From positions 1 through 38,275 of the forward strand of contig NZ_JAUXYO010000095.1 in NCBI RefSeq assembly GCF_030694325.1: 38,275 bases of DNA, written 5' to 3'. A model generated the notes under the pieces. That model was not told the DNA's origin, ran no database searches, and was given only the letters and a program-made list of their open reading frames with translations. The position numbers and the translations under genes were made by a program. Positions 1 through 8,930 of this stretch are shown here, piece by piece (within the stretch, counting starts at the first letter, position 1; the number at the start of each line of letters is the position of its first letter). Source of the stretch: Allobosea sp. Its GTDB lineage: Bacteria; Pseudomonadota; Alphaproteobacteria; Rhizobiales; Beijerinckiaceae.

Positions 1-723
1 CATCGTCTCGACGACGATATAGGGGGCCGCCGCGATGAAGGCGAAGAAGGCGGCCGAGCTGGTCGAGACCGCGATCACGTTGAGCACGAAGACGCGGTTG
101 ACGATCAGCGTCGGGAAGGCCCGGAAGATGCCGAGCAGCGGCGTGCGCTGTCCCAGGTTGGGCGCCGTCTCGGGCAGTTTCACCAGGGTCAGCAGGAGCA
201 CGACCGCGCCGGTCACGGTCATGAACCAGAGAATCATGCGCCAGCCGAAGGCGGTTTCGATCTGCCCGCCGAGCCAGGGCGCGATCATCGGCGCGATGAC
301 CATGACCATCGTCACGGTGGCGATCTGGCTGGCGGCCTCGTCCCGGTTGGCCGTGTCGCGGATGATCGCGCGCGACAGCGCGAAGACGGAGCCCGAGCCG
401 GCCCCCTCCAGCACGCGGGCCAGCAGCAGCATTTCGATCGACGGCGCGAGCGCGCCCAGAGCCGAGCCGGCGATGAACAGCGCGATGCCGGCATTGACGC
501 AGGGCCGCCGCCCGAAGCGGTCGGAGAGCGGTCCGCTGACGAGCTGGGTCAGAGCGACGGCGACCAGGAACAGCGTCAGCGCGAGCTGGATCGTGGCATA
601 GCTCGAGCCGAAATGGCGCGACAGCGCCGGAGCGGCGGGGGCGAGCAGGTTGAGCGCGAGCGGCTGTAGCGCCGACATCGCGACCAGCACCGTCAGGGTC
701 GGCTTCAGGGCGCTGGCGCTCAT
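1..723 (-). CDS. Bcr/CflA-type MFS multidrug exporter (partial, C-terminus outside window)
   Basis: The first 241 residues are visible; the gene runs off the left edge. Translation shows successive hydrophobic segments and, near residue 70, the MFS motif A as GPLSDRFGRRP in the loop between helices 2 and 3. The stretch with RDTANRDEAAS followed by MIAPWLGG is typical of the Bcr/CflA drug-resistance branch (12-helix proton antiporters of the inner membrane). The start is the ATG at 723, which overlaps the TGA of the upstream DMT permease (ATGA), so the two genes are translationally coupled. Family knowledge gives drug or small-metabolite efflux; the substrate cannot be read. Together with the preceding oxidase and DMT permease it looks like the last visible gene of a catabolic/export operon. 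Confidence 0.85.
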   Translation of the reverse strand, partial: MSASALKPTLTVLVAMSALQPLALNLLAPAAPALSRHFGSSYATIQLALTLFLVAVALTQLVSGPLSDRFGRRPCVNAGIALFIAGSALGALAPSIEMLLLARVLEGAGSGSVFALSRAIIRDTANRDEAASQIATVTMVMVIAPMIAPWLGGQIETAFGWRMILWFMTVTGAVVLLLTLVKLPETAPNLGQRTPLLGIFRAFPTLIVNRVFVLNVIAVSTSSAAFFAFIAAAPYIVVETM

Positions 724-1622
724 GTCGGTGGCGTGCTCGGCAGCTTGAGCTGCGACTGCGGCACCACCTGCTGGCGATGCATGGTATAGAGCCCGCTCGC
801 CACGATCATCGCGATGCCGAGTCCGGCGATCGGGTCTGGCACCTGCCCCCAGACCAGATAGCCCATGATCACCGCGAGGATGACGACCGAATAGCGATAG
901 CCGGAGACCACGCCGACATCCGTGTTGCGATAGGCGCTGATGATGCAGATGCTGCCCGCAGCCATCAGCGCGGCCGCCGCGGCGACATAGGACGTCTCGC
1001 GCCGCCAGACCGGTTGCCAGACCTCCAGCAGCCCGTAGCCGCAGGCCACGATCCCGACGATGGCGGTGGTCATCAGCGCGATCACGGTGGAAGGGATCTC
1101 GTTGCCGATCTTGCGGGTCAGCAGGTCGCGGGCGGCGGCGAGGCAGGCGCTCGCCAGCGCCACCAGCGCCGCGGCGTTGAAGGAATCGGTCGCCGGCCGC
1201 AGCACGACCAGAACCCCGCAGAAGCCGACGAAGACCGCGGCGGTGCGGCGCCAGCCGACGCGCTCGATCCGCAGTATCACGGCCATCACGACGATGATGA
1301 TCGGCGAGGCCAGCAGGATGGCGGTGACGTCGGCCAGCGGCATTTCGGCGAGCGCCCAGATGAAGGTCAGCGTCACCCCGGCATCGATCAACCCGCGCAG
1401 CAGCACGATCGGCCGCAGCGCGAGGCGGAGTTTTGCGCCCTCCCGGAAGGCCAGGACGAGCCCGAGTGCGATGAGCAGGGCGAAGCCGGTTCGCAGCGTG
1501 ATCGCCTGGCCGGCCGGATAGACCTCTCGGGCGAGCTTCATCAGCGCGTCGTTGCAGACGAAGAGCGCCATGGCGGCCAGCATGGCGATGATGCCGCGTC
1601 GATTTTGCTCGGGGCTGGCCAC
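720..1622 (-). CDS. EamA/DMT-family permease
   Basis: This 300-residue protein of about ten hydrophobic helices has the internal two-fold layout of the drug/metabolite transporter superfamily. Each half begins with a helix of the EamA type, the first around residues 10-30 (MLAAMALFVCNDALMKL) and the second around 150-170. It should sit in the inner membrane and move a small metabolite, often an amino acid or amine; the substrate is unknown. The start ATG at 1622 lies 19 nt after the stop of the flavin oxidase, and its stop overlaps the start of the Bcr/CflA exporter. The three genes thus form one minus-strand transcription unit, which suggests handling of the amine oxidase's substrate or product. 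Confidence 0.85.
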   Translation of the reverse strand: MASPEQNRRGIIAMLAAMALFVCNDALMKLAREVYPAGQAITLRTGFALLIALGLVLAFREGAKLRLALRPIVLLRGLIDAGVTLTFIWALAEMPLADVTAILLASPIIIVVMAVILRIERVGWRRTAAVFVGFCGVLVVLRPATDSFNAAALVALASACLAAARDLLTRKIGNEIPSTVIALMTTAIVGIVACGYGLLEVWQPVWRRETSYVAAAAALMAAGSICIISAYRNTDVGVVSGYRYSVVILAVIMGYLVWGQVPDPIAGLGIAMIVASGLYTMHRQQVVPQSQLKLPSTPPT

Positions 1623-1641
1623 GCGGCGAGGTGCTTTCGTC

Positions 1642-2781
1642 TCAGGCCGAAAACCGCGCCAGCGAGAAGGGCGCGAGGTCGAAGCGCGACCGGCCGCTGT
1701 CGGAGAGATCGGCCAGGATCTCGCCGATCGCGCTGGCGAATTTGAAGCCGTGCCCCGAGCAGCAGGAGGCGAAGACCGCTTGCGGCACGCCCGGCACGCT
1801 GTCGATGATGAAGTCCTCGTCCGGTGTCACGCTGTAGAGGCAGCCTTTCAGCGTCAGCGGCTCGCCCGCCGCATCCGGCAGGTAGCGGGCGAGGCAGGCG
1901 CGGATCAGCTCGACCTGCCGGGAGCTGGGCGTGCGGTCGTCCTCGCGCGGATCCATCGGCTCGCGCCCGAAATGCGGCCCACCCAGCTTGAAGCCGGGAT
2001 GCTCGTAGAGCGGGAAGCCGTAGAAACTGCCTTCGTCCACCGTCAGGATGAAGACCGGGAAGACGCCTTCGCGATAGAGCTCCGGCCGGCGCGTGGTGAA
2101 CCAGCCGATCGCCTGGCGCACCGTCGTCACCGTCCGTGCCAGCGCCGGCACCGCGTCCGTGATCCATCCCCCCGAGGTGATGACGAGCCGGCCGGCACTG
2201 TAGGTGCCGCGCGCGGTCCTGACCGTCACCCCGCCATCGGCGGTCGGCGCCCAGTCGAGCATCGGTTCGTTGGTGCGGATCTCGGCGCCGCGCGACTGGG
2301 CGAGGCCGACATGAGCGAAGATCGCCTTCTCGGAGGCGACGAAGCCGCCGCCGGGCTGCCACAGCCCGATATGGCCCGATGGCAGCGTGAAGCCCGGAAA
2401 GCGCCGTGCGAGCTCGCCGGCATCGAGCTGTTCGTGGGTGAGGCCGTGATCGAGACAGGATTGGAGCGAGGATTCCACCGGCCCGGCCCCGGCTGGGGCG
2501 AGATCGAGCGAACCGGTGACGTGCAGCAGCTTCAGCCCGGCGGCATCGCCCGTCTCCTGCCAGAGCTCATGGGCGCGTTGCACGATCGGCACATATTGAG
2601 AGCCCTCGAAATAGGCCAGCCGGATGATCCGTGTCATCCCGTGCGAGGAGCCCATGCCGTGACCGAGATCGAAGCGCTCGAGCCCCAGCACGCGCAGGCC
2701 ACGCTGTGCCAGATGCCAGCAGGCCGCCGAGCCCATGGCGCCGACACCCGCGACGATCACGTCATAGCTGTTGCTGTTCAT
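1642..2781 (-). CDS. solA: FAD-dependent amine oxidase of the sarcosine oxidase / N-methyltryptophan oxidase (SolA/MSOX) family
   Basis: The protein is 379 residues long, near the family's 370-390. A Rossmann FAD-binding motif lies at the N-terminus (DVIVAGVGAMGSAACWHLA, residues 7-25). The SSHGMTRIIRLAY segment (residues 45-57) matches the flavin-binding loop of monomeric sarcosine oxidases. Cys314 in CLYSVTPDEDFIID corresponds to the cysteine that carries covalent 8-alpha-S-cysteinyl FAD in MSOX and MTOX, and SGHGFKFASAIGE follows as expected. The predicted reaction is oxidative demethylation or deamination of a secondary amino acid, giving imine or formaldehyde and hydrogen peroxide. The start at 2781 is chosen because the Rossmann strand begins seven residues later; the open frame continues upstream without homology. 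It is the first gene of an operon with two exporters. The exact substrate is not readable. Confidence 0.85.
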   Translation of the reverse strand: MNSNSYDVIVAGVGAMGSAACWHLAQRGLRVLGLERFDLGHGMGSSHGMTRIIRLAYFEGSQYVPIVQRAHELWQETGDAAGLKLLHVTGSLDLAPAGAGPVESSLQSCLDHGLTHEQLDAGELARRFPGFTLPSGHIGLWQPGGGFVASEKAIFAHVGLAQSRGAEIRTNEPMLDWAPTADGGVTVRTARGTYSAGRLVITSGGWITDAVPALARTVTTVRQAIGWFTTRRPELYREGVFPVFILTVDEGSFYGFPLYEHPGFKLGGPHFGREPMDPREDDRTPSSRQVELIRACLARYLPDAAGEPLTLKGCLYSVTPDEDFIIDSVPGVPQAVFASCCSGHGFKFASAIGEILADLSDSGRSRFDLAPFSLARFSA

Positions 2782-2960
2782 GGCGGCGCTCGCGCGAAGG
2801 CGGGAGGGGAACGAGAGAGGATCGGCGCGATGGTGAAGCGCCGCTTCCGGAGGCTTACAGGCCCAGGGCCGAGCGGTCCATGCTCGCCGGCGCCTGCGGC
2901 CACCGCCTCGAACACATGCACAGGCTTTGTTAACGATGTTGAACCATAACAGGGCGTGGC

Positions 2961-4748
2961 GTGAAGGGACTGGATGGGCCGATGCAGGGCAGGGTTCGAC
3001 GCTGGCTGAGCCGTCGAAGCCAGGCAAGCGCTGCCGAGCCTGCGCAGGCCGTGGACGCGTCGCCCGTGGCCACACCGGCTCCCGTCGACAACGTGACCAT
3101 GGCCGATCGCGAGGCCGTCTCCGTGCTCGAGCAGGATGTGGTCGCGGCGATGCGGCGGCTGGCCGCCGATCTCGGCCGCGCCGAGCAGTTCTCGACCCAG
3201 TCCGAGACGCGCGCGGGCGCAATCCATGACAGCGTCCTCGGCATTCGCGAGGCCACCACCACGGCGAGCACGAACTCCGCCGCGCTGGTCACCGCCTCGC
3301 AGCAGGTCTCCGACTCCGCCGAGGAGATCGGCTGCTCGATGAGCCATGCGCGCGCGCGGCTCGACGCGGCTGCGATCCGTGCCGGCGAGGCGACGGAGAT
3401 GATGACGGGCCTCGCCATGGCCACCACCGAGATCCGCGGCATCGTCGATTCCATCGCCGAGATTGCCCGCCAGACCAACCTGCTCGCCCTGAATGCGTCG
3501 ATCGAGGCTGCCCGTGCGGGGGAGGCCGGCCGCGGCTTCGGGGTGGTCGCGCAGGAGGTCAAGGTCCTCTCCGTCGAGGTGCGCGAGGCGGTCGAGCACA
3601 TTCGCAATCGGGTCGACCGGCTGACGCAGGCCGCGCATGGCTCCGCCGCAATCGTCACCGATGCGCTGCAGATGGTGCGCGAGGTCAATCCCGTCATCGC
3701 CGCGATCGGCCAGGCCTCGCAGGAGCAGGCGGCGGCGACGGCCGAATTGTCGCGCAATGCCGGCGAGACCGCCCGCTTTGTCGAGACGGTCGCCGAGCGC
3801 GTGGCGGAAATCGACCGCGTCGCCTTGTCGGCTGCGACCGAGAGCGCCAGCGCCCGCCGGGCAACGGCCCGCGGCGCCAGTCTGGCGGGCGGGATGCTGC
3901 GCCGCTTCATCCCGACCTTGCGGCACTCCTCCTTCGCCGACCGGCGCCAGCATGACCGCTTTCCCGCCGAGCATCCGGTCGACGTCCGGCTCGGTCCCCG
4001 TCAGTTCGGCACCCGGACGATCGACATCGGGCGTGGCGGAGCGTTGATCGCGCGGCCCGAGCAGGATGAACTCGCGCCCGGCATCGCCGGCAGTCTCGCC
4101 ATCGCGGATCTGCCGCCGATGCCCTGCCGGCTGGCGGCGATCAGCGAGCTTGGCCTGCACATGGCGTTCGACCGTCAGGCCTTCGACCATGCCCGTCTGC
4201 TCGACGGGCTGCTCGAGCGGATCGAGAGCGGCTACAGGCCCCTCATCGAACGGACCCATGCATTTGCTGCAGCGGTCGAGGCCCTGTTTTCGGAGGCCCT
4301 GGCGCGCGCCCGCCTGACCGAGGGCGATCTGTTCGATGTCGACTATGTCGCCATCGCCGAAACCGACCCGCAGCAATACGGCAACCGGGCCCTGCCGGTG
4401 CTGGAGGAGATCCTGCCGCCTCTGCTGGCACGCTCCGTGGCGTCGGACCCGCGGCTGCTCTTCACGGTTGCGATCGACCGAAACGGCTTCATCCCGGTCC
4501 ACAACGCCGCCTACGCCCTCCCGCAGCGGCCGGGCGATCCGGTCTGGAACGCGGCGCACTCCCGTAACCGGCGCATCTTCGACGACCGCGCCGGCATCGC
4601 CGCGGCACGCTCCGTCCGCCCGTTCCTCGTCCAGTCCTATCTGCGCGACATGGGCGGCGGGGTTCATGAGATGGTGCGCGAGGTCGATGCCCCCGTGCGC
4701 GTCAACGGGCGCCATTGGGGCGGCGTGCGCATGGCCTACAGGATGTAG
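2961..4748 (+). CDS. Cytoplasmic methyl-accepting chemotaxis protein with internal PilZ domain
   Basis: This 595-residue soluble chemoreceptor has no membrane helix. Residues 50-320 form a coiled coil; the signalling hairpin tip is at about 161-200 ([20 protein letters not shown], then [14 protein letters not shown]), which binds CheA/CheW. A PilZ domain follows at about 321-410, with the c-di-GMP motif RxxxR at 329-333 and the second motif as DIGRGG at 355-360, where Gly replaces the usual Ser. Residues 430-595 form a further domain seen in other alphaproteobacterial receptors ([34 protein letters not shown]), probably a ligand- or redox-sensing module. The GTG start at 2961 is used; an in-frame ATG at 2982 is possible. 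It is transcribed away from the flavin oxidase, with no che genes nearby. The inferred role is linking c-di-GMP level to chemotaxis. Confidence 0.85.
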   Translation: MKGLDGPMQGRVRRWLSRRSQASAAEPAQAVDASPVATPAPVDNVTMADREAVSVLEQDVVAAMRRLAADLGRAEQFSTQSETRAGAIHDSVLGIREATTTASTNSAALVTASQQVSDSAEEIGCSMSHARARLDAAAIRAGEATEMMTGLAMATTEIRGIVDSIAEIARQTNLLALNASIEAARAGEAGRGFGVVAQEVKVLSVEVREAVEHIRNRVDRLTQAAHGSAAIVTDALQMVREVNPVIAAIGQASQEQAAATAELSRNAGETARFVETVAERVAEIDRVALSAATESASARRATARGASLAGGMLRRFIPTLRHSSFADRRQHDRFPAEHPVDVRLGPRQFGTRTIDIGRGGALIARPEQDELAPGIAGSLAIADLPPMPCRLAAISELGLHMAFDRQAFDHARLLDGLLERIESGYRPLIERTHAFAAAVEALFSEALARARLTEGDLFDVDYVAIAETDPQQYGNRALPVLEEILPPLLARSVASDPRLLFTVAIDRNGFIPVHNAAYALPQRPGDPVWNAAHSRNRRIFDDRAGIAAARSVRPFLVQSYLRDMGGGVHEMVREVDAPVRVNGRHWGGVRMAYRM

Positions 4749-4769
4749 AGCGGCCGAGCCGCCGCTGCG

Positions 4770-5534
4770 TCAGAGCCTCTCCCAGACGAAGGCGATGCCG
4801 GCGCCGCGCAGCGCCTGTTGCCAGAGCGAGCTCGCCTGTTCGAGCCGAGGCGGATCATAGACGCCCTGAACCTGGTGGATCTGGAGCTGCCAGTCGCGGG
4901 CCCCGGACTCCTGCCAGACCTTGCCGACGAGCCGCTTGAGGCGTTCGGGATCACGCGTCGCCGGGTTGCTGCCGAAAACCGAGAACTGCCCCGAATTCTG
5001 CATCATGTCCGAGACCAGGACGAGCGACTTGTCGCCCTCGCGCACCCGTGTCTCGGGGCGCGAGGCGACATCGCCGACCGCTTCCACGATCGGCGAGAGA
5101 TTGCCCTTGGCCGGTTGCGTCAGAACCGCCAGCGCCTCGTCGAGGGGGCGGCCGAACTTCTCCACCCAGCGGATATAGTCGCGCCGCGGATTGCCGATCA
5201 GCTCGCTCGCCGTGCGTCCGGGATTGCACAACGCCAGCAGCGGCGGGAATCCGGGCTCGAAGGCGTCGTTGAAGACGTAGATCGAGAGCATCCGGTCCGC
5301 CGGCAGGCCGTCGCCGATCTGCTTCACCAGTCGCTTCAGGCGCCCGGCCTGGACCTCGCTCCACGGATCGCTCTTGTCGACCAGAACCAGCGTATGGCCG
5401 ACGGCCCCGGATTTGAGGCACAGCGAGTCGGGGTCGCGCGGCGGCCCCTTCAGCAGCGAGGGCGCGGCGAAGAAGCCGACCAGCGCCACGCCCGCCAGGA
5501 CCGAGGCGACGATCGCCCAGCTTTCGCTCTTCAT
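4770..5534 (-). CDS. Membrane-anchored von Willebrand A-like protein, unknown function
   Basis: The protein has 254 residues with one N-terminal membrane segment (residues 6-27) and a soluble, probably periplasmic, remainder. The soluble part starts with a strand ending in a MIDAS-like loop, HTLVLVDKSDPWS (about 47-59), and has a second strand LVLVSDMMQNSG further on. This is the spacing of a vWA/Rossmann-type fold, but the canonical DxSxS is imperfect (DKSDP). I do not recognise a characterised family. It is the last gene of a three-gene minus-strand cluster and starts 38 nt after the membrane/coiled-coil gene. The convergent neighbour is the chemoreceptor, 21 nt away. A role as extracytoplasmic partner of the two membrane proteins is inferred from order and spacing only. 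Confidence 0.6.
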   Translation of the reverse strand: MKSESWAIVASVLAGVALVGFFAAPSLLKGPPRDPDSLCLKSGAVGHTLVLVDKSDPWSEVQAGRLKRLVKQIGDGLPADRMLSIYVFNDAFEPGFPPLLALCNPGRTASELIGNPRRDYIRWVEKFGRPLDEALAVLTQPAKGNLSPIVEAVGDVASRPETRVREGDKSLVLVSDMMQNSGQFSVFGSNPATRDPERLKRLVGKVWQESGARDWQLQIHQVQGVYDPPRLEQASSLWQQALRGAGIAFVWERL

Positions 5535-5572
5535 GTGTTGCTCTTCACGGTCTGCGTCGCCATGCGGCCGCT

Positions 5573-7030
5573 CTAGCGCGGCATTGCGGCGAATTCCGCA
5601 TTGATCTGGCGGCGCGTCGCCTCGTCCTGCTCGAAGGCGTCGCGCCCGGCCTCTGCGGCCCGCGCCTTCAGCCGCTCGATCTCTCCGGCGAGGTCGAGGC
5701 CCCGCACCAGGGCGAGCTGCTCGCGCAGTTTCGCCTCTACCAGCGCAGGCATGGTGGCCAGCTGACGCTCGAAATCATCGATCAGTCCCCGCAGGGCGGC
5801 ATATTCGGCGAGCGGCGCCGGCTGGTCGATCTCGGTCACGTTGAGGGTCTGCGAGAAATAGGCGGGCGGCATGTCGGTCCGCACCCGCAGATTGGCCTCG
5901 CGATACTGCATCAGGGCCGCATCCTTGGCCGCGCGCAGCTGTCCGAGCCGCGCGGCATAGAGGTCACGGGCCTCCTCGGCCGCCGCCTTGCTGGCCTGGA
6001 GGCGGGCGCTTTCGCGGGCGCAATCCTCCTTGAAGCCGTCGATCCGCGAGCGCACGGCTTCCAGCTCGGGCAGCAACTCGACATCGAGGCGCCGCCGCTC
6101 CTCCTCGACCGCGCTCCAGCGCTCGCGCCAGCGCTTGAACGCGGCGCCATGGCCGGGATAGGTGCCGAAGGCCGAGTAACCCTTCACGGCCGCCGCGAAG
6201 GCGACGATGCAGCCGATGATGACGAGCGCCGCCGATTTCAGCTCCGCGATGGCGAAGGGGCTCTCCAGCAGCCGGGGCAGCACCTGCAGCGAACGCGCAT
6301 CGGGCGCGGCGATCAGCATCTCCCGGTAATGTCCGACGGCGAGGTTGAACATCACGATCAGGATGATCAGGCCGACATAGACGGGAAGCGCCCAGAACAG
6401 GTGCGAGGCGCGCACATGCTGGCAGTAGCGTGCCGGCCACAGGCCCACCAGGAAGCCGAGTGCGATGTTGAGCGCCGAGATGATGACCGCCGTTGCCGCT
6501 CCGCCGACGAGGCCGAATTCGCTCGCTTCCGCGAAGAAATTGCCGTTGAGCAGGCTCTCCAGCGTCAGCGGAACGATCAGGAACAGCAGAATGAACTGCC
6601 ATTTCTCGATCTTGGGGTCGGCCGTGCGCTTGTGGATGTAGTTGAAGTATTCGTATTCGCGCTTGGCCTTGAGCGCATCGTAGACGCGCTGCTCCAGCTC
6701 CCCGCCATGGCGGTTGAGCAAGGCACGCATCGAGGCCTCGATCGAGCGGATGCGGCCCTCGTAACGCTCCTGCGTGAAGGTTTCGCGGCGGGCTGCGATC
6801 TCCGCCTGAAGACCGTTCAGTGTCGCCGAGGCCTCCTGGCGGATGGCGGTGAACAGCTCGATCACGCGCGCCAGCAGCGTCATCTCCGTCTGCGACGGGA
6901 CTGCCGAGTGAGGAGCGGGCTGATTGTCCAGTGCGTCGGCGGCGCCGTGGCGCCCGGCCTCGACCACCTCCGCCAGGTGATGGGCGGTAATCGGCGGCAG
7001 CGCCCCGCCCGGACTACGCTCAGACGCCAT
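5573..7030 (-). CDS. Integral membrane protein with flanking coiled coils, unknown function
   Basis: From the ATG at 7030 the protein has 485 residues. Residues 50-135 are charged and helical (coiled coil). Four membrane helices follow at about 144-166, 172-197, 210-233 and 264-284. Residues 296-485 are almost entirely charged helix rich in Glu, Arg and Ala, including a second long coiled coil. I recognise no named domain. The start at 7030 gives an 11-nt overlap with the upstream membrane gene, which fits translational coupling; a longer frame begins at 7075 but would overlap by 56 nt. The layout (helical stalks on both sides of a four-helix core) suggests a scaffold or mechanosensitive-like assembly, but this is inference. 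It probably works with the genes on either side. Confidence 0.65.
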   Translation of the reverse strand: MASERSPGGALPPITAHHLAEVVEAGRHGAADALDNQPAPHSAVPSQTEMTLLARVIELFTAIRQEASATLNGLQAEIAARRETFTQERYEGRIRSIEASMRALLNRHGGELEQRVYDALKAKREYEYFNYIHKRTADPKIEKWQFILLFLIVPLTLESLLNGNFFAEASEFGLVGGAATAVIISALNIALGFLVGLWPARYCQHVRASHLFWALPVYVGLIILIVMFNLAVGHYREMLIAAPDARSLQVLPRLLESPFAIAELKSAALVIIGCIVAFAAAVKGYSAFGTYPGHGAAFKRWRERWSAVEEERRRLDVELLPELEAVRSRIDGFKEDCARESARLQASKAAAEEARDLYAARLGQLRAAKDAALMQYREANLRVRTDMPPAYFSQTLNVTEIDQPAPLAEYAALRGLIDDFERQLATMPALVEAKLREQLALVRGLDLAGEIERLKARAAEAGRDAFEQDEATRRQINAEFAAMPR

Positions 7031-7607
7031 GGGCGTCCCGATCGATGAAGCGCCGCGCCTCGACGACGTCGACATGGAAATCGCGGAATCCTGGCCGGGC
7101 CGGATTGCGATAGCGGCGCTCGAACCAGATCGTCAGCGCCAGCAGCGGCGCCGTGACGCCGAAGACCGCCAGGCCGTCGGCCCTCAACGCGGCGTCGTCA
7201 CGCAGAAGGGCGAGCGCGGTCGCCACGGCCAGGATCGTGGCGAGCGACAGCAGCACCGCGCTGCGGTGGCGGCCGACCTCGCGGGCAAACTGCAGGAGCG
7301 CCGCGAGGGCGGCCGTGACCGCGAAGGCGGCGAGTTCGAGGACGAGCACACCCGCCAGTATGGCCCCGATCGCCGCGCCGATTCCGCTGGGAGAGGCCGG
7401 CGACAGGGCGAGATACACGCTGCGGGCGCTGAGGCCCGCCAGGACGAAGCAGAGCGCGCACAGCAGGCCGACCAGGACGGCGAGCAGCGTCAGGCGCGGC
7501 CACAGGCGCAGCGCCATGATCGCCAGACGCGCGATCTGCGAGTCGAGCACGAAGTGCCCGATGGACTGTCCGATCGCCCTCAGCCGGGACAGCAGTCTCC
7601 TGATCAT
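7020..7607 (-). CDS. Small multispanning membrane protein, unknown function
   Basis: This 195-residue protein has about four hydrophobic segments (roughly residues 38-62, 76-105, 110-128 and 138-160). It has a basic N-terminus (MIRRLLSRLRA) and a soluble C-terminal tail rich in Arg and Asp that ends RFIDRDAHGV. No family is recognised. The ATG at 7607 is preferred over the upstream TTG/GTG codons, which lack a clear ribosome site; a GGAGG lies 13 nt upstream of the ATG. It is the first gene of the three-gene cluster and overlaps the second by 11 nt. Its strongly hydrophobic core and conserved order with the coiled-coil and vWA-like genes point to a common membrane complex (inference). Confidence 0.6.
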   Translation of the reverse strand: MIRRLLSRLRAIGQSIGHFVLDSQIARLAIMALRLWPRLTLLAVLVGLLCALCFVLAGLSARSVYLALSPASPSGIGAAIGAILAGVLVLELAAFAVTAALAALLQFAREVGRHRSAVLLSLATILAVATALALLRDDAALRADGLAVFGVTAPLLALTIWFERRYRNPARPGFRDFHVDVVEARRFIDRDAHGV

Positions 7608-7712
7608 CGAACGCTCGCAACCTCCACGCACGCGCAACCGTCGGACCTTTGGCGAGGGGCGTCAAGGCACAGCTGCGCGCGAAATCCACGCCAAACCTGC
7701 CCTTGGGGAAGC

Positions 7713-7730
7713 AAAAACCGCCTGATGGCG
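7713..7730 (-). terminator. Weak intrinsic terminator after moaA
   Basis: Read on the minus strand just after the moaA stop, a short GC stem (CGCC, loop ATCA, GGCG) is followed by G and then a run of five T. The stem is only 4 bp, so it is a weak candidate. Confidence 0.35.
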
Positions 7731-8798
7731 TCAGCCGCCGGTGACGCTCATATGGCGCCCGACGGCGGGCTTCGCGCGCCTGCGGTCGATGACGAAGTCG
7801 TGGCCTTTCGGCTTGCGCGCGATCGCCTCTTCCATCGCCCTGTACAGCAGCGCGTCGTCGGCGGAGGCCCGCAGCGGCGCGCGCAGATCGGCGGCGTCCT
7901 CCTGGCCGAGGCACATATAGAGCGTGCCCGTGCAGGTCAGCCTCACGCGATTGCAGCTCTCGCAGAAGTTGTGCGTCATCGGCGTGATGAAGCCGATCAG
8001 CCCGCCGGTCTCCTGGACGCGGACATAGCGCGCCGGCCCGCCGGTGCGGTAGGGGTCCTCGACGAGGTTGTAGGTGTCCATCAGCCGGGCCCGTACCACC
8101 GAGAGCGGCAGGAACTGGTCGATGCGCCCGGGCTCGATCTCGCCCAGCGGCATCACCTCGATCAGGGTCAAATCCATGCCGAGGCCGTGAGCCCAGACCA
8201 TCAGGCTCTCGATCTCGTCCTCGTTCACGCCCTTGAGCGCAACCGCGTTGATCTTGACCCGCATTCCCGCCTTGCGAGCGGCCTCGATGCCGCCGAGCAC
8301 CTTGTCGAGATCGCCCCAGCGCGTGATCCGGCGGAACTTGTCGGGGTCGAGCGTGTCGAGCGAGACGTTGATCCGGCGCACGCCGTAATCGGCCATTTCC
8401 TGCGCGTAGCGGTCGAGCAGCGAGCCGTTCGTGGTCAGCGTCAGCTCCTCCAGCGCACCCGACGCGAGATGCCGCGAGAGCGAGCGGAACAGGCTCATCA
8501 CGTCGCGCCGCACCAGCGGCTCGCCGCCGGTCAGGCGCAGCTTGCGCGTGCCCCGCGCAATGAAGGCCGTGGCGAGGCGGTCGATCTCCTCCAACGTCAG
8601 CAGGTCGCGCTTGGGCAGGAAGGTCATGTCCTCGGACATGCAGTAGACGCAGCGGAAATCGCAGCGATCCGTCACCGAAATCCGCAGATAGGAGATGTCG
8701 CGGCCGAACGGATCGGTCAGCACCGGCCCCGCGAGAGGCGCGATCCCGGACCTGGTGGTGTCGTCTGGCAGAAGGCTGTCGAGGAGCACGATCGGCAT
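7731..8798 (-). CDS. moaA: GTP 3',8-cyclase MoaA (molybdenum cofactor biosynthesis)
   Basis: MoaA is a radical SAM enzyme that turns GTP into 3',8-cyclo-7,8-dihydro-GTP, the first step of molybdopterin synthesis. The 355-residue protein has the N-terminal 4Fe-4S motif CDFRCVYC (Cys46, 50, 53), the SAM-binding GGEP at the expected distance, and the C-terminal second cluster motif [13 protein letters not shown]. It ends in the functional double glycine (HMSVTGG) required in this family. The ATG at 8798 is chosen because family members begin 20-30 residues before DPFGR; in-frame ATGs at 8840, 8867 and 8873 are alternatives. No other moa gene is next to it, so it is a stand-alone gene, divergent from the DUF971 gene. 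Confidence 0.95.
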   Translation of the reverse strand: MPIVLLDSLLPDDTTRSGIAPLAGPVLTDPFGRDISYLRISVTDRCDFRCVYCMSEDMTFLPKRDLLTLEEIDRLATAFIARGTRKLRLTGGEPLVRRDVMSLFRSLSRHLASGALEELTLTTNGSLLDRYAQEMADYGVRRINVSLDTLDPDKFRRITRWGDLDKVLGGIEAARKAGMRVKINAVALKGVNEDEIESLMVWAHGLGMDLTLIEVMPLGEIEPGRIDQFLPLSVVRARLMDTYNLVEDPYRTGGPARYVRVQETGGLIGFITPMTHNFCESCNRVRLTCTGTLYMCLGQEDAADLRAPLRASADDALLYRAMEEAIARKPKGHDFVIDRRRAKPAVGRHMSVTGG

Positions 8799-8930
8799 CT
8801 GTCCGTTCGGTGGCCGGGTTTGCGGCGGGCTGAAGCCCATCCCGGCATTGCGTTGAGCCGGAGACATTGGCATTGCAGCCGCCGAGGTCAAGCGGAGCGA
8901 ACGTCGCGGACCGCCAGCGGAGTGCCCATC

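Noticed and set aside
2778-4715. 645-codon minus-strand open frame opposite the chemoreceptor gene
   Set aside because: It is a GC-rich shadow of the plus-strand receptor; the translation is low-complexity with no motif, while the receptor has full domain signatures.
4749-4769. GC hairpin in the 21-nt gap between the chemoreceptor and vWA-like genes as bidirectional terminator
   Set aside because: The stem is about 6 bp, has alternative pairings and no T-run on either side.
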